A DNA stretch of 64,000 nt from Cupriavidus lacunae. Lineage in GTDB: Bacteria > Pseudomonadota > Gammaproteobacteria > Burkholderiales > Burkholderiaceae. Location of the stretch: positions 1-64,000 of the forward strand of contig NZ_QKWJ01000009.1 in the NCBI RefSeq assembly GCF_003353055.1. Direction: 5' to 3'. This document shows, in pieces, positions 52,635 to 61,522 of this stretch. The position numbers and the translations under genes were made by a program. Position 1 is the first letter of the stretch, and every line of letters starts with the position of its first letter. The notes beneath the pieces were generated by a model. It was not told the origin of the DNA. It made no database searches and worked only from the letters and a program-made list of their open reading frames with translations.

Positions 52635-53801
52635 TCAGCCAATGCCGAACCACCGCTTCACCCGCTCCCATAGCACGCCAACGAACAGCGCCACCGGGTT
52701 CAAGCGGACGACCTGGTTGCGTTCGGCATCGCTCAGCGTCGGGTCCATCCGGCGGGACACCGACTTGCCGAAATCGGCGATCATCCGGCGCACGAAATCG
52801 CGCACCAGCCCTGAGCGGGAGAACTGCGCCAGCGGTCCCTGCAAGGAATATTGCAGGTCGACGGCAACTTCAGTCTCGGTGACTGAGAGCGCTTTCAGCT
52901 GGTAGGCAATATCGCCCGCGGCCTTGGAGTTGCTCAGCGAATCCTGGCCCGCGCCTTTCAGCACGCCGCGCCGGGCGGCGTCGTCGCGCTGCAGGCGCGC
53001 GGCGCCCTCGAACTTGGCCGACATCGGCCCGAACTTGATGGCGATATGGCCCTTGACCTTCTCACCGGCCACCTCCGTCAGCACCGCGCCGGGCAGGCAG
53101 CCGGCCACCGCCGGCAGGTCGGCCATGAAGGCCCATACTGCATCCAACGCGTAGGGCACGGCAAAGCTGCCCTCGATGCGCGACCAGCCCTTGCGGTCGG
53201 GCGAGCGCTCCGGCTCGGCGCCGGCACCGGCGGCGAGGTGCGGCAGCGTGCCAAGCGCCTCGTCAGCGACCGTGAAGCAGGCAAACGGCGCCTGAGCGGC
53301 TGATGCAGTGGCATGCCGTGCGATCACTCCCGCGGCGGCGCGGCGCGCGTCCAGTACGGACCGGATCGCGGCGACGATGCCCATATAGCCCGTGCACCGG
53401 CACAGGTTGCCCGACAGTTCATGGCGGATGGTCGCTTCGTCGGCGTCGGGCAGGCGCAGCACGATATCGCGCGCAGTGGCCAGCATCCCCGGCGTGCAGA
53501 AGCCGCATTGCAACGCGTGGTGCCGGTTGAAGGCCGTGCGCAGGTCGGCCATGACAGCATCATCCTCATAGCCTTCGACCGTGACGATGTCGGCGCCCTG
53601 GCAGGCGCCCGCAAACGTGATGCACGAACGCACCGGCTTGTCGTCGAGCAGCACGGTGCAGGCGCCGCACACGCCATGTTCGCAGCCGAGGTGGGTGCCG
53701 GTCAGCCGGTGCGTGTCGCGCAGGAAGTCGCCCAGGTGCGTGCGGTCAGTGCACGCGCCGGATACCTGGCGGCCGTTGACGGTAAATTCGATGGTCTGCA
53801 C
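52635..53801 (-). CDS. Molybdenum hydroxylase [2Fe-2S] subunit fused to a CoxG/SRPBCC domain
   Basis: Residues 1-155 or so (388 in all) are the CoxS-type small subunit. The plant-type [2Fe-2S] site is GCEHGVCGACTVLLD...C, and the second cluster is QCGFCTPGM...LCRCTGY. After a 50-residue linker the C-terminus is a CoxG-like SRPBCC domain (FAVPYALDAVWAFMADLPAVAGCLPGAVLTE) ending in a hydrophobic anchor-like tail. CoxG proteins recruit CO dehydrogenase to the membrane, so the fusion may tether this hydroxylase. GTG 53801 has GAGGAG upstream; the TTG 53834 start would overlap the previous gene. With CoxM and CoxL it forms the ring-hydroxylating dehydrogenase of the pyridine carboxylate pathway. 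Confidence 0.85.
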   Translation of the reverse strand: MQTIEFTVNGRQVSGACTDRTHLGDFLRDTHRLTGTHLGCEHGVCGACTVLLDDKPVRSCITFAGACQGADIVTVEGYEDDAVMADLRTAFNRHHALQCGFCTPGMLATARDIVLRLPDADEATIRHELSGNLCRCTGYMGIVAAIRSVLDARRAAAGVIARHATASAAQAPFACFTVADEALGTLPHLAAGAGAEPERSPDRKGWSRIEGSFAVPYALDAVWAFMADLPAVAGCLPGAVLTEVAGEKVKGHIAIKFGPMSAKFEGAARLQRDDAARRGVLKGAGQDSLSNSKAAGDIAYQLKALSVTETEVAVDLQYSLQGPLAQFSRSGLVRDFVRRMIADFGKSVSRRMDPTLSDAERNQVVRLNPVALFVGVLWERVKRWFGIG

Positions 53802-53809
53802 GGCGCTCC

Positions 53810-54637
53810 TCAGTTCAGCAGTTGCGTGACGCAACGCATCACGACGGTACGGTATAGCTTACGGTCGATGGCGTCCTTGCCCGGCGCGGCCTGCGCCACG
53901 GCATCGTCCACGGCGCTGGCTGTGAGCGCCGTTGCGCCTTGCGCGGCAACGGCGCGGGTCAGGCCGGGCAGCACCACCGGCGGGCCGTCCAGCGCGCCCA
54001 GCACGATGCGCGCAAAGCGGCGGCTGGCATCGAAATACGCGGCGCAGCTCGCTTCGGCAAACTCGCCGGTCTTGCGGCACAGCTTCTGGTATCCCCAGCG
54101 GCTGTGCCCGGTGAGGGGCGGCACCCGCACGGCGGCAATCAGTTCTCCGTCTGCGAGCACCGTGGTGTAGGCTCCGATCATGAATGATTCCATTGGGACG
54201 TCGCGCGTACCGGCGCCTGACGCAATCTCGATGCGGGCGCCAAGCGCGGACATCACCACGACCCAGTCCGCGGCCGGATCGGCATGTGCCAGGCTGCCGC
54301 CGACCGTGCCGCGGTTGCGGATGGCGCGGTAGGCAATGCCGCCGGCGACGGCCTGCAGCATGGTGCCGCGCAGCGGCGCGAATACGCCGTCTTCGATCTG
54401 GGCGTGAGTCACGCAGGCGCCGATGCGGACCCCGTCAGGCGTGGCGGAAACCTCGCGCAGTTCGGCCAGCCCGGAGACGTCGACTACGGTATCGGGGCGG
54501 GTCAGGCGCAGGTTCAGCATGGGGCCGAGCGATTGCCCGCCTCCCATGGTCTTGGCTACATCGGTGCCCGCACCCAGGCGGGCCAGCGCGTCCGGCAACG
54601 AGCCGGGCGCATGGTAGGAAAAAGCGATGGCTTTCAT
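53810..54637 (-). CDS. Molybdenum hydroxylase FAD-binding subunit (CoxM type)
   Basis: This 275-aa middle subunit holds FAD and passes electrons out of the enzyme. The FAD motifs TMGGGQSLGPMLNLRL and RNRGTVGGSLAHADPAADW are clear. It is sandwiched between the Mo subunit (3-bp gap) and the [2Fe-2S]-CoxG fusion (8-bp gap), so the three are surely co-translated. Confidence 0.9.
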   Translation of the reverse strand: MKAIAFSYHAPGSLPDALARLGAGTDVAKTMGGGQSLGPMLNLRLTRPDTVVDVSGLAELREVSATPDGVRIGACVTHAQIEDGVFAPLRGTMLQAVAGGIAYRAIRNRGTVGGSLAHADPAADWVVVMSALGARIEIASGAGTRDVPMESFMIGAYTTVLADGELIAAVRVPPLTGHSRWGYQKLCRKTGEFAEASCAAYFDASRRFARIVLGALDGPPVVLPGLTRAVAAQGATALTASAVDDAVAQAAPGKDAIDRKLYRTVVMRCVTQLLN

Positions 54638-54640
54638 CGG

Positions 54641-57040
54641 TCAGGCTGCCTTTTTGCGTGGTACGCTGGCCGCGGCCGCATCCAGCGCTTCCAGGATCTT
54701 GCGCGGCGTCAGCGGCGTTTCCTTCAGCTCGACGCCGAAATCGCGCAGCGCATCGTTGACGGCATTGAAGATCGCCGCCGGCGGGGCGATGGCGCCACCC
54801 TCCCCCATGCCCTTGGCACCGAACTCGGTATGCGGCGACGGTGTCTCGAAATGATGGATGCGGATCGACGGGATCTCGGTCGGCCCCGGCAGCATGTAGT
54901 CCGCCAGCGTCGAGGCCAGCGGCTGGCCGTTGCCGTCATAGCGCATCTCTTCGAACATCGCGGTGCCGATGCCCTGCGCCACGCCGCCGTAGGTCTGGCC
55001 TTCGACCACCATGGGGTTGATCATGGTGCCGCAGTCCTCCACCACCACGTAGTCCAGGATCCCGACATGGCCGGATTCGATGTCGACCTCCACCGCGACG
55101 GCATGCGTGGCATAGGTGAAGCTGCCGGTATCGACGGCCGGCTTGAAGCCCATGGTTATCTCCAGGCCCTGCGCGTCGACATCCGGCGGCAGCAGGTGCG
55201 GATTGATGTACCAGGCGTTGGCGATGCGCGCGATCTCCACCGCGCCGGCATCGCCCGCGCTCACTGCCCCGGCCTGGAACGCGACGGCCTGCTCTGGCTG
55301 GCCCAGCATATGCGCGCCGATCTTCAGCAGGCGCGGCAGCAGCGCCTTGCAGGCCCGCGACACGGCGCCGCCCGACATCACCAGCGAGCGCGAGGCATAG
55401 GTGCCGGTCGAGAATGGCGTGAGCCCGGTGTCGCCGTGCACCACCTTGATCCGGCCGATATCGATGCCGAGGATCTCGTTGGCGATCTGCGCGAAGGTGG
55501 TCTCCATGCCCTGCCCGTGCGAATGCACGCCCACGCGCACCTCCAGCCCGCCATCCGGCGTGATGCGCACAGTGGCCGAATCGAAGCCGGGAATCACCGG
55601 CGTGCCCCACGCCGCGAACACCGAAGTGCCGTGCGCCGACTGCTCGGTGTAGGTGCCGAAGCCCACGCCGACATAGGTGCTGCCCTGCGGGCCCGCCTGC
55701 TGGCGCGCGCGGATCGCAGGCAGGCCGATCATCTCCATGGCCTTGCGCACGCTGGCGGGGTAGTCGCCGCCGTCGAAGTGCTTGTTGGTGACGTTGACAT
55801 AGGGCATGGCCTCGGGCGGCACCAGGTTCTCGCAGCGCACTTCCCACGGCTCGCGCTTCACCTCGCGGGCGATGGCATCGATCATCAGCTCCATCGCAAA
55901 GCAGACACCGGTGCGCGCGACGCCGCGATACGGCACAAAGCCCGGCTTGTTCGTCGCCACGCAGGTGGTCTCGCAGCGATAGCCATCGAAGGCATAGGGC
56001 CCAGGCAGGTTGCCGATCGCCTGACCCGGCTCCAGCCCGATGGTGAACGGCCAGACGGAATACGCGCCGCCGTCGATCACGACCGTGGCATCGAGCGCCA
56101 GCAGGCGGCCGCGGGCATCGGCGTACGCCGTCAGGTCATAGTGGTGCTCGCGCGAATTGGCGCCGGCGGTGAGGTGTTCGCGCCGGTCCTCGATAAAGCG
56201 GAAGGGGCGCTTGTAGGTCATCGCCAGCCAGGCGATGCAAAGCTCTTCCTGCTGCAGCACGCACTTGTAGCCAAAGGCGCCGCCCACGTCGGGCGAGATC
56301 ACGCGTACGCACTCCTGCTCCAGTCCCAGGCAGTGGGCCAGGATAGTGCGGATCATGTGCGGTACCTGGGTGGCGCTGTACACCACCAGCTGGTCGAACT
56401 GGTGATCCCAGCAGGCCAGCACCGCCTTGCCTTCCATCGGCACCATGCACTGGCGCGCCAGGTCGATGCGGCGACGCACCACGACCGAGGCCTCGCGCTG
56501 CCGCGCCTCGAAGTTCTTGTCGGCAGTCAGCGTCAGAAAGGTGTTGTCGCGCCAGTGCTCGTGCACGCGCACCTCGCCGGCGAGCTGGCGGGCCTGGGTC
56601 ACGTCGGTCAGCGCCGTCAGTTCTTCAAACTCGACCGCGACCTGCTCGGCGATGTCCTCCGCCTCGGCGCGGGTCGGCGCGAACGCCATCGCGACCGGCT
56701 CGCCGACGAAGCGCACCTTGCCGCTGGCCAGCGGCGGCTGCGCGGACGGCTGGTAGGAGGGAAAGGCCGAGTCGGCCACGATGTCGCTGGCCGCCGCCAT
56801 GTCCGCGCGCACGATCACCGCCGTGGCATGGCCCGCGGGCTTGGTGACCGACAGCAGCCTGGCATGCGCCACCGGGCTGCGCAGGAAGGCCACCTCCTGC
56901 AGGTCTGGCATGGCGATATCCGCCACGAAGCGGCCCTTGCCGTGCAAGTGCCGGGCATCTTCCTTGCGCGCCACGCGGGCGCCCACGCCCTGGCCGCGCC
57001 CAGCATCCGCATGATGATCCGGTTCCATCGACGATGTCAT
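54641..57040 (-). CDS. Molybdenum hydroxylase catalytic subunit (CoxL/XdhB type), probably picolinate or nicotinate dehydrogenase
   Basis: This 799-aa Mo-cofactor subunit hydroxylates a ring carbon with water as oxygen source. Mo-cofactor motifs include GGAFGYK, PYRGVARTG and GVHSHGQGMETT, and the catalytic Glu occurs in GAKGMGEGGAIAPP near the C-terminus. The CO-dehydrogenase loop with selenocysteine-like Cys (AYRCSFR) is replaced by PYRGVARTG, so it is not a CO dehydrogenase. The cluster context (dihydroxypyridine pathway plus decarboxylase) suggests picolinate to 6-hydroxypicolinate. ATG 57040 has only a weak ribosome site. A repressor-type motif lies 35 bp upstream. Confidence 0.82.
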   Translation of the reverse strand: MTSSMEPDHHADAGRGQGVGARVARKEDARHLHGKGRFVADIAMPDLQEVAFLRSPVAHARLLSVTKPAGHATAVIVRADMAAASDIVADSAFPSYQPSAQPPLASGKVRFVGEPVAMAFAPTRAEAEDIAEQVAVEFEELTALTDVTQARQLAGEVRVHEHWRDNTFLTLTADKNFEARQREASVVVRRRIDLARQCMVPMEGKAVLACWDHQFDQLVVYSATQVPHMIRTILAHCLGLEQECVRVISPDVGGAFGYKCVLQQEELCIAWLAMTYKRPFRFIEDRREHLTAGANSREHHYDLTAYADARGRLLALDATVVIDGGAYSVWPFTIGLEPGQAIGNLPGPYAFDGYRCETTCVATNKPGFVPYRGVARTGVCFAMELMIDAIAREVKREPWEVRCENLVPPEAMPYVNVTNKHFDGGDYPASVRKAMEMIGLPAIRARQQAGPQGSTYVGVGFGTYTEQSAHGTSVFAAWGTPVIPGFDSATVRITPDGGLEVRVGVHSHGQGMETTFAQIANEILGIDIGRIKVVHGDTGLTPFSTGTYASRSLVMSGGAVSRACKALLPRLLKIGAHMLGQPEQAVAFQAGAVSAGDAGAVEIARIANAWYINPHLLPPDVDAQGLEITMGFKPAVDTGSFTYATHAVAVEVDIESGHVGILDYVVVEDCGTMINPMVVEGQTYGGVAQGIGTAMFEEMRYDGNGQPLASTLADYMLPGPTEIPSIRIHHFETPSPHTEFGAKGMGEGGAIAPPAAIFNAVNDALRDFGVELKETPLTPRKILEALDAAAASVPRKKAA

Positions 57041-57074
57041 TGCCCTGTCCGTCCCGAAGATAAGCCCTGTTTAT

Positions 57075-57086
57075 TCAGCATACTGA
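57075..57086. promoter_or_regulatory. TCAG-N4-CTGA site before the dehydrogenase genes
   Basis: TCAGCATACTGA is identical to copies at 61734 and 63531. It lies 35 bp upstream of the CoxL start, placing the Mo-hydroxylase genes in the same regulon as the rest of the cluster. Confidence 0.7.
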
Positions 57087-57164
57087 CCAAATCCTATGGA
57101 AACGCCTGCGGGATTGTCAATTGCGGCTTTACCGCATCTCGCCCGCGCGGCGCTGGCGACGCGC

Positions 57165-57791
57165 CTATTCCCTCACGCCAATGGCGGCAAGCCCGTCCAA
57201 GCGCGTAGCCACGGTTGCGTACTTCTGTGCCATGTCGAACAGGTTTGCCTCGTGCGGTCCGAGAGCCCGGTCCCCCACGCAATCGGACAGCACCAGCGGG
57301 CGGAAACCATACTGCATGGCATCCACCACGCTGGCACGCACGCAGCCGCTGGTCACCGCCCCGGCCACCAGCAACGTGCGCACGCCGCGCTGTATCAGCC
57401 ACGCCGCCAGCGAGGTGCCGAAGAAGGCCGACGGCACGGTCTTGCGCACCACCAGCTCACCGGCGCGCGGCGCCAGTTCTTCGACGATGGCGCTGTTGGG
57501 CTCATGCTCCTTCAGCGACAGCATGTTGGGCACCTTCATCGAGAAGACGTTGTGGTCCGCGCCGTCATCCGCATACACGATGCGGCTGTGCGCAATCGCC
57601 CAGCCCTCGCGCCGCGCCACCGACAGCAGCGGCACGGTATTGGCGATGGCCTCGCGGATATTGCCGCCGCCGAACACCTGCGGATCGGCAAAGCCGTTGA
57701 CGAAATCCACGATCAGCAGCCCGAACGGCCCCGCCGGTTCCAGCGCGCCACCGAAGCCCTGGCGCTGGTACGCGCCGATTTCCTTGTGCAT
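57165..57791 (-). CDS. nicF: Maleamate amidohydrolase
   Basis: This 208-aa isochorismatase-fold amidase converts maleamate to maleate and ammonia. The catalytic triad of the family is visible: Asp in LLIVDFVNGF, Lys in VRKTVPSAFFGT and Cys in TSGCVRASVVDA. The cis-peptide preceding the Cys (AGAVTSGC) is typical. ATG 57791 begins two bases after the nicX stop. It equals PicF in picolinate clusters. Confidence 0.88.
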   Translation of the reverse strand: MHKEIGAYQRQGFGGALEPAGPFGLLIVDFVNGFADPQVFGGGNIREAIANTVPLLSVARREGWAIAHSRIVYADDGADHNVFSMKVPNMLSLKEHEPNSAIVEELAPRAGELVVRKTVPSAFFGTSLAAWLIQRGVRTLLVAGAVTSGCVRASVVDAMQYGFRPLVLSDCVGDRALGPHEANLFDMAQKYATVATRLDGLAAIGVRE

Positions 57792-57793
57792 GT

Positions 57794-58849
57794 CTATTTT
57801 TCCTCCGGGTAGCGGAACCCGTCCGTGACCTTGCCGCCGGTGACCACGTCGACGCCATCCAGGCGTACGGTGCATCGGCGCACAGGGATGTCGATATGGC
57901 AGGCCGTGGTGCGCTGGCCACCGGCCTCGTTGTTGGGGCCCAGCGAGAACAGGAAGTTGCCTTCGAACGCGCGCGCATCCATGCCGATGGTGGCCTCGCG
58001 GTCATACAGCCCCAGCGTGGACCAGTGGGCGCGCGGTTGCAGGCCCCAGCCGATATGCGAGATGGCGTAGGCCTCGGGATCGTTGAACGACGCCATGTAC
58101 TCGCTCAGCAGCTCGGCGTGCAGGCCGCCTTCGATGCGCGTGGCAAAGCCGGCTTCCACCGTCAGGCGGATTGGCTCGGTGACGTAGGTCTTCTGCGGCA
58201 GCAGGATGTCGCCGCGGTCCAGCACGATGGTGCCGCTGGCACCACCTTCGTTCGGCCAGGTCAGGGCGAAGCCGCTGGGCCAGTGGTCCCAGCGACCGGG
58301 CTCGTCAACAAAGCCGTACTCGCTGATCGCCGGGAATTCTCCCAGCGGGCAGCGCAGGTCGGTGCCCGCCGGCGACACCACATGCATTTCCCTGGCGCAT
58401 GCCAGCCGCTCGGAGGCGGCCTTGACGCGCTCACGGTCCGCTTCGCACGGCACCATGCGCGCCAGCACTTCCGGCGGCTCCACGGCCAGCAGGATCTTGG
58501 TGCCGCCCTTCAGGATGTCGTGCTGCTCGGGCGAGAACAGCAGCGTCATCAGGTCCAGCACCAGGTCGCTCGCGCGCAGCGCCGCGATCGCGGCGCGGTT
58601 GCCCGTGAGCGGGGTGGTGCCCAGGTAGGCCAGCGCGTCGCGGCTCAGCGCCTTCTCGCCGTTGACGGGCGGCAGGTCGAGCCGGTTGACGATGGCGCCC
58701 AGCGACTGGGTCGCGACCAGCGCGGTGGACAGGGTCTGCGGGTGGGTGGCGGCGCTGGTCAGGATGGTGACGGTCTGTCCCGGCTCCAGCCGGGACAGAC
58801 GCAGCACCTTGCGCCAGGCCTCGATCATCTGGTGGTCACTTACCGGCAT
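57794..58849 (-). CDS. nicX: 2,5-Dihydroxypyridine 5,6-dioxygenase
   Basis: This 351-aa Fe(II) extradiol-type dioxygenase related to M29 aminopeptidases opens 2,5-dihydroxypyridine to N-formylmaleamate. Long stretches resemble Pseudomonas putida NicX as I recall it: SPEQ..IL..GT.ILLAVEPPEVLARM, DEPGRWDHWPSGF..TWPNE and SHIGWGLQPRA. The iron-site histidines and aspartate are in SHIGWG and CHIDIP. Same length as NicX. It is the key marker for a pyridine catabolic cluster; the picolinate-pathway name is PicD. Confidence 0.92.
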   Translation of the reverse strand: MPVSDHQMIEAWRKVLRLSRLEPGQTVTILTSAATHPQTLSTALVATQSLGAIVNRLDLPPVNGEKALSRDALAYLGTTPLTGNRAAIAALRASDLVLDLMTLLFSPEQHDILKGGTKILLAVEPPEVLARMVPCEADRERVKAASERLACAREMHVVSPAGTDLRCPLGEFPAISEYGFVDEPGRWDHWPSGFALTWPNEGGASGTIVLDRGDILLPQKTYVTEPIRLTVEAGFATRIEGGLHAELLSEYMASFNDPEAYAISHIGWGLQPRAHWSTLGLYDREATIGMDARAFEGNFLFSLGPNNEAGGQRTTACHIDIPVRRCTVRLDGVDVVTGGKVTDGFRYPEEK

Positions 58850-58865
58850 GTCGGCTCCTTGCTCG

Positions 58866-59693
58866 TCATTGCGCCAGCGGCGCGCCGAGGAAATCCCCCA
58901 GCGCCGCGTAAAAGCCCGCCTCGTCGTCCCACGGGATCATGTGGCCGGCGTTGGCCACGTGGCTGACCAGCACGCCGGGCAGCAGCGTGCGGATCTCGGC
59001 GATGTCCTCGGGACGCACCACATCGCCGCGCCCCGCTGTCATCAGCAGCGTTGGCACCTTGACCCGGGGCATGTCCGCATGGATGTCGTCGCGATGGAAG
59101 TCCTCGAAGCTGCGCACGATAGCGTCTTCATTGCAGGTGTGCAGCCATTCCGCGCGCAAGCACAGTTGCTCGTCGGTCCAGGTCGGGCAGAAGCGGCGCA
59201 TGCCCTCTGCGTCGGTGCCGTCCCGGGACAGCCGGATCGAATCCACATACCAGGGCAGCTGTGCGGGATACGAGCGGCGCCCAGGGCCAGAAACCGGAGG
59301 ATCGACCATCACCAGCCGCGCGAGGCCATCCGGCTGCGCCGCGGCGGCGCGCACGCCGATGCGTCCGCCCATGGAATGGCCGACCACGCTGTAGCGGCGC
59401 AGGCCCAACGCTTGCGCAAAAGCCACCACGTCGCGGGCCTGCGCGTCGAGGCCATAGTCCAGCTCCGGCTCCGCCGACGACAGCCCGCGGCCGCGCACAT
59501 CGAGAATGTAGGTATCGAAACGCGTGCCCAGGCGCTCGCCGACAAAGCCCCAGGTGATCGCCGGGCTGGTGATGCCCGGCACGATCACCACGGCATCGCG
59601 CGCGGCGCGCTCGCCCTCGTTGCCGCCGTAGCGCAGGTAGTGCTGGCGGATGCCGTTGGCGCGGACATGGCCCCCGTACAGGAAAGTACTCAT
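58866..59693 (-). CDS. nicD: N-formylmaleamate deformylase (alpha/beta hydrolase)
   Basis: This 275-aa alpha/beta hydrolase removes formate from N-formylmaleamate to give maleamate. The oxyanion region VIVPGITSPAITWGF, the nucleophile elbow GHSMGG, the acid in TAGRGDVV and the His in NAGHMIPWD are all in place. It lies 16 bp upstream of nicX in the operon. The equivalent in picolinate clusters is PicE. Confidence 0.88.
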   Translation of the reverse strand: MSTFLYGGHVRANGIRQHYLRYGGNEGERAARDAVVIVPGITSPAITWGFVGERLGTRFDTYILDVRGRGLSSAEPELDYGLDAQARDVVAFAQALGLRRYSVVGHSMGGRIGVRAAAAQPDGLARLVMVDPPVSGPGRRSYPAQLPWYVDSIRLSRDGTDAEGMRRFCPTWTDEQLCLRAEWLHTCNEDAIVRSFEDFHRDDIHADMPRVKVPTLLMTAGRGDVVRPEDIAEIRTLLPGVLVSHVANAGHMIPWDDEAGFYAALGDFLGAPLAQ

Positions 59694-59702
59694 GCGTGCT
59701 CC

Positions 59703-60455
59703 TCAGTAGGCGCCGGACAGCAGCGCGCCCGCGCCCGGCACGACTGGCTCAAGGTCCAGCGCCTTGAGCATGGCGTAGGTGGTGGCAATCGCGGCGGTGA
59801 GGACCGGCTTGCCGGTCATCGCCTCGACTTTCGCAACGGCGGGGAGCGACGGCATCTGCACGCAGGCGGACAGCACGATGACATCGACGTCCTTGGTGTC
59901 CATCTGCGCGACGATGCCGGGCAGGCGCGCCGGATCGTGGCGCCCGACCTCCAGGTTGTCCGGGATCTCCAGCGCACGGTAGTCCACCACCTCGTAGCCT
60001 TCGTTGCGGATGTAGTCCACCACCAGTTCCGTCAGCGGCTTCATGTAGGGCGCGACCACGGCAATGCGCCTGGCACCCATCACCTTGAGCGCATCCACCA
60101 ACGCACCGGCACTGGTGATGACCGGGGCATCGCCGCCGTTCTCGGTGGTATGCGCCTTCAGGCGCTGCTCAGACTGACGGTGGTAGCCATGGCCCATTGC
60201 CATGATCGCGACCAGGCAGGCATAGCCGAGCACGTCGACGCGGGCATCGCTGAGTTCCACCGCGCAGCGGTCGGATTCTGCGTCCATCGCGGCCAGTTCT
60301 TCCTTGACCACCTTCTTCATTCGCATGCGGCTGGAGTGAAAGGTGAAGCGTTCCGGGCGAATCTGCTGGCGCGCCATCAGCATGGCGGGGATTTCGGTTT
60401 CCATCGTCGTGTTCGAGCTCGGGACGATCTGGCCGATGCGAAAGACTTTTTGCAT
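59703..60455 (-). CDS. nicE: Maleate cis-trans isomerase
   Basis: This 250-aa enzyme of the Asp/Glu racemase superfamily isomerises maleate to fumarate. It begins RIGQIVPSSNTTMETEIP, the signature of maleate isomerases, and has catalytic Cys in GYACLVAIM and LSACVQMPS. It ends the pathway at a TCA intermediate. A second, more distant member of the superfamily is at 41112-41843. Nine bases separate it from nicD. Confidence 0.9.
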   Translation of the reverse strand: MQKVFRIGQIVPSSNTTMETEIPAMLMARQQIRPERFTFHSSRMRMKKVVKEELAAMDAESDRCAVELSDARVDVLGYACLVAIMAMGHGYHRQSEQRLKAHTTENGGDAPVITSAGALVDALKVMGARRIAVVAPYMKPLTELVVDYIRNEGYEVVDYRALEIPDNLEVGRHDPARLPGIVAQMDTKDVDVIVLSACVQMPSLPAVAKVEAMTGKPVLTAAIATTYAMLKALDLEPVVPGAGALLSGAY

Positions 60456-60476
60456 GAGGATCCTTGGGTTATGCGG

Positions 60477-61439
60477 TTATAGCTTGAGCAGGCGTTGCGC
60501 ATTGCCGTGGCAGACCAGCGCGCGCGTGGTGTCGTCGAGCGGGGCGTCTTCGATGAACTTTGCCGCGACCTCGGTGGATTCATAGGGGTAGTCCACCGAG
60601 AACATCACCGCCTCGGGACCCAGTTCGGCTATGGCGCCAGCCAGCGCGCCGTGCGAGCACACGCCCGACGTGGTGATGACGATATTGGTGCCGATGTATT
60701 CGGAGGGCGCGCGCTCCAGCCGGATCCCGTGCGAGTAAACCGCAAAGCGGCTGTCGAAGCGCCAGCGCTGGTACGGCAGGCCCTCGCCCATATGGCCGAG
60801 GATGATCTTCAGGCGCGGGAAGCGGTCGAACACGCCGCCGAACAGCAGCCGCAGTGCGTGCGATGCGGTTTCCACGCCCCACCCCCATGCCGCGCCGGTC
60901 AGTTCGGGATGGCCGGCCAACGCTTGCGGCTGCACATAGGCGTCGGTCGGATGCAGGTACATGGGCACGTCCAGCGCCTGCATGCGGTCCCAGAAGGCGT
61001 CGTACGCGGGATCGTCGTAGTAGCGGCCATGCGTATGGCCGTTCACCAGCGAACCCTTGAAGCCAAGCTCCAGCACGGCCCGCTCCAGCTCGCGCGCCGC
61101 CTGCTCCGGGTCGTGCATCGGCAGCGCGGCAAAGCCGGCGAAGCGCGTCGGGTGACGTGCGACCTGCGCCGCCAGGAAGTCATTGCTCTCGCGCGCCCGC
61201 GCCACCGCCAGGCCGGTATCGGCCTCGCCCTGCACGCCCGGCCCGGTTTGCGACAGCACCGTGATGTCGATGCCGAACCGGTCCATCTCCGCCAGCCGAT
61301 CCTTGTCGAAGTCGGCAAGGCGACGGCCCAGCTCGGCGAACTCCGCCGGGTCGATATGCTGCGTAAACCCTTTGGAATAGGCCTGGAATCCGGGCGTCAT
61401 GAAATGCTCTTCCAGGGCGATCTTCTTCACTGTGGTCAT
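60477..61439 (-). CDS. picC: Amidohydrolase-family decarboxylase, probably 3,6-dihydroxypicolinate decarboxylase
   Basis: This 320-aa TIM-barrel enzyme of the ACMSD/2,3-dihydroxybenzoate decarboxylase group has metal ligands in LEEHF, YLHPTD, GHMGEG and SVDYPYES. In the Alcaligenes faecalis pic pathway a member of this family (PicC) decarboxylates 3,6-dihydroxypicolinate to 2,5-dihydroxypyridine. Here it is the first gene of the operon that makes NicX and partners, which fits exactly. A nicotinate route would instead use the flavin enzyme NicC, which is not present. ATG 61439 begins a typical N-terminus (TTVKKIALEEHF). Confidence 0.75.
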   Translation of the reverse strand: MTTVKKIALEEHFMTPGFQAYSKGFTQHIDPAEFAELGRRLADFDKDRLAEMDRFGIDITVLSQTGPGVQGEADTGLAVARARESNDFLAAQVARHPTRFAGFAALPMHDPEQAARELERAVLELGFKGSLVNGHTHGRYYDDPAYDAFWDRMQALDVPMYLHPTDAYVQPQALAGHPELTGAAWGWGVETASHALRLLFGGVFDRFPRLKIILGHMGEGLPYQRWRFDSRFAVYSHGIRLERAPSEYIGTNIVITTSGVCSHGALAGAIAELGPEAVMFSVDYPYESTEVAAKFIEDAPLDDTTRALVCHGNAQRLLKL

Positions 61440-61522
61440 GCTGGTGGGGGCTCCTGATAAGGGGAATCGGCTCGCGCCATGGCGGTCATGCATGGCGTCG
61501 CCGCGGGGCACTGCGCAATTGC

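Noticed and set aside
54641-57040. Aerobic CO dehydrogenase
   Set aside because: The CoxL active-site loop with Cys (AYRCSFR) is absent and the neighbours are pyridine-ring genes, so a form II-like ring hydroxylase is the better call.
54284-57208. A 974-codon open frame on the plus strand
   Set aside because: It is antisense to the CoxM and CoxL genes. The codon bias of GC-rich genes keeps the opposite strand open, and its His/Arg/Ala-rich translation has no domain.
57165-61439. Nicotinate degradation as the preferred reading of the nic-like genes
   Set aside because: No NicC-type monooxygenase or NicA/NicB pair is present, while a PicC-type decarboxylase and PicR-like sites are. The nicotinate route remains possible only if genes outside the window supply it.
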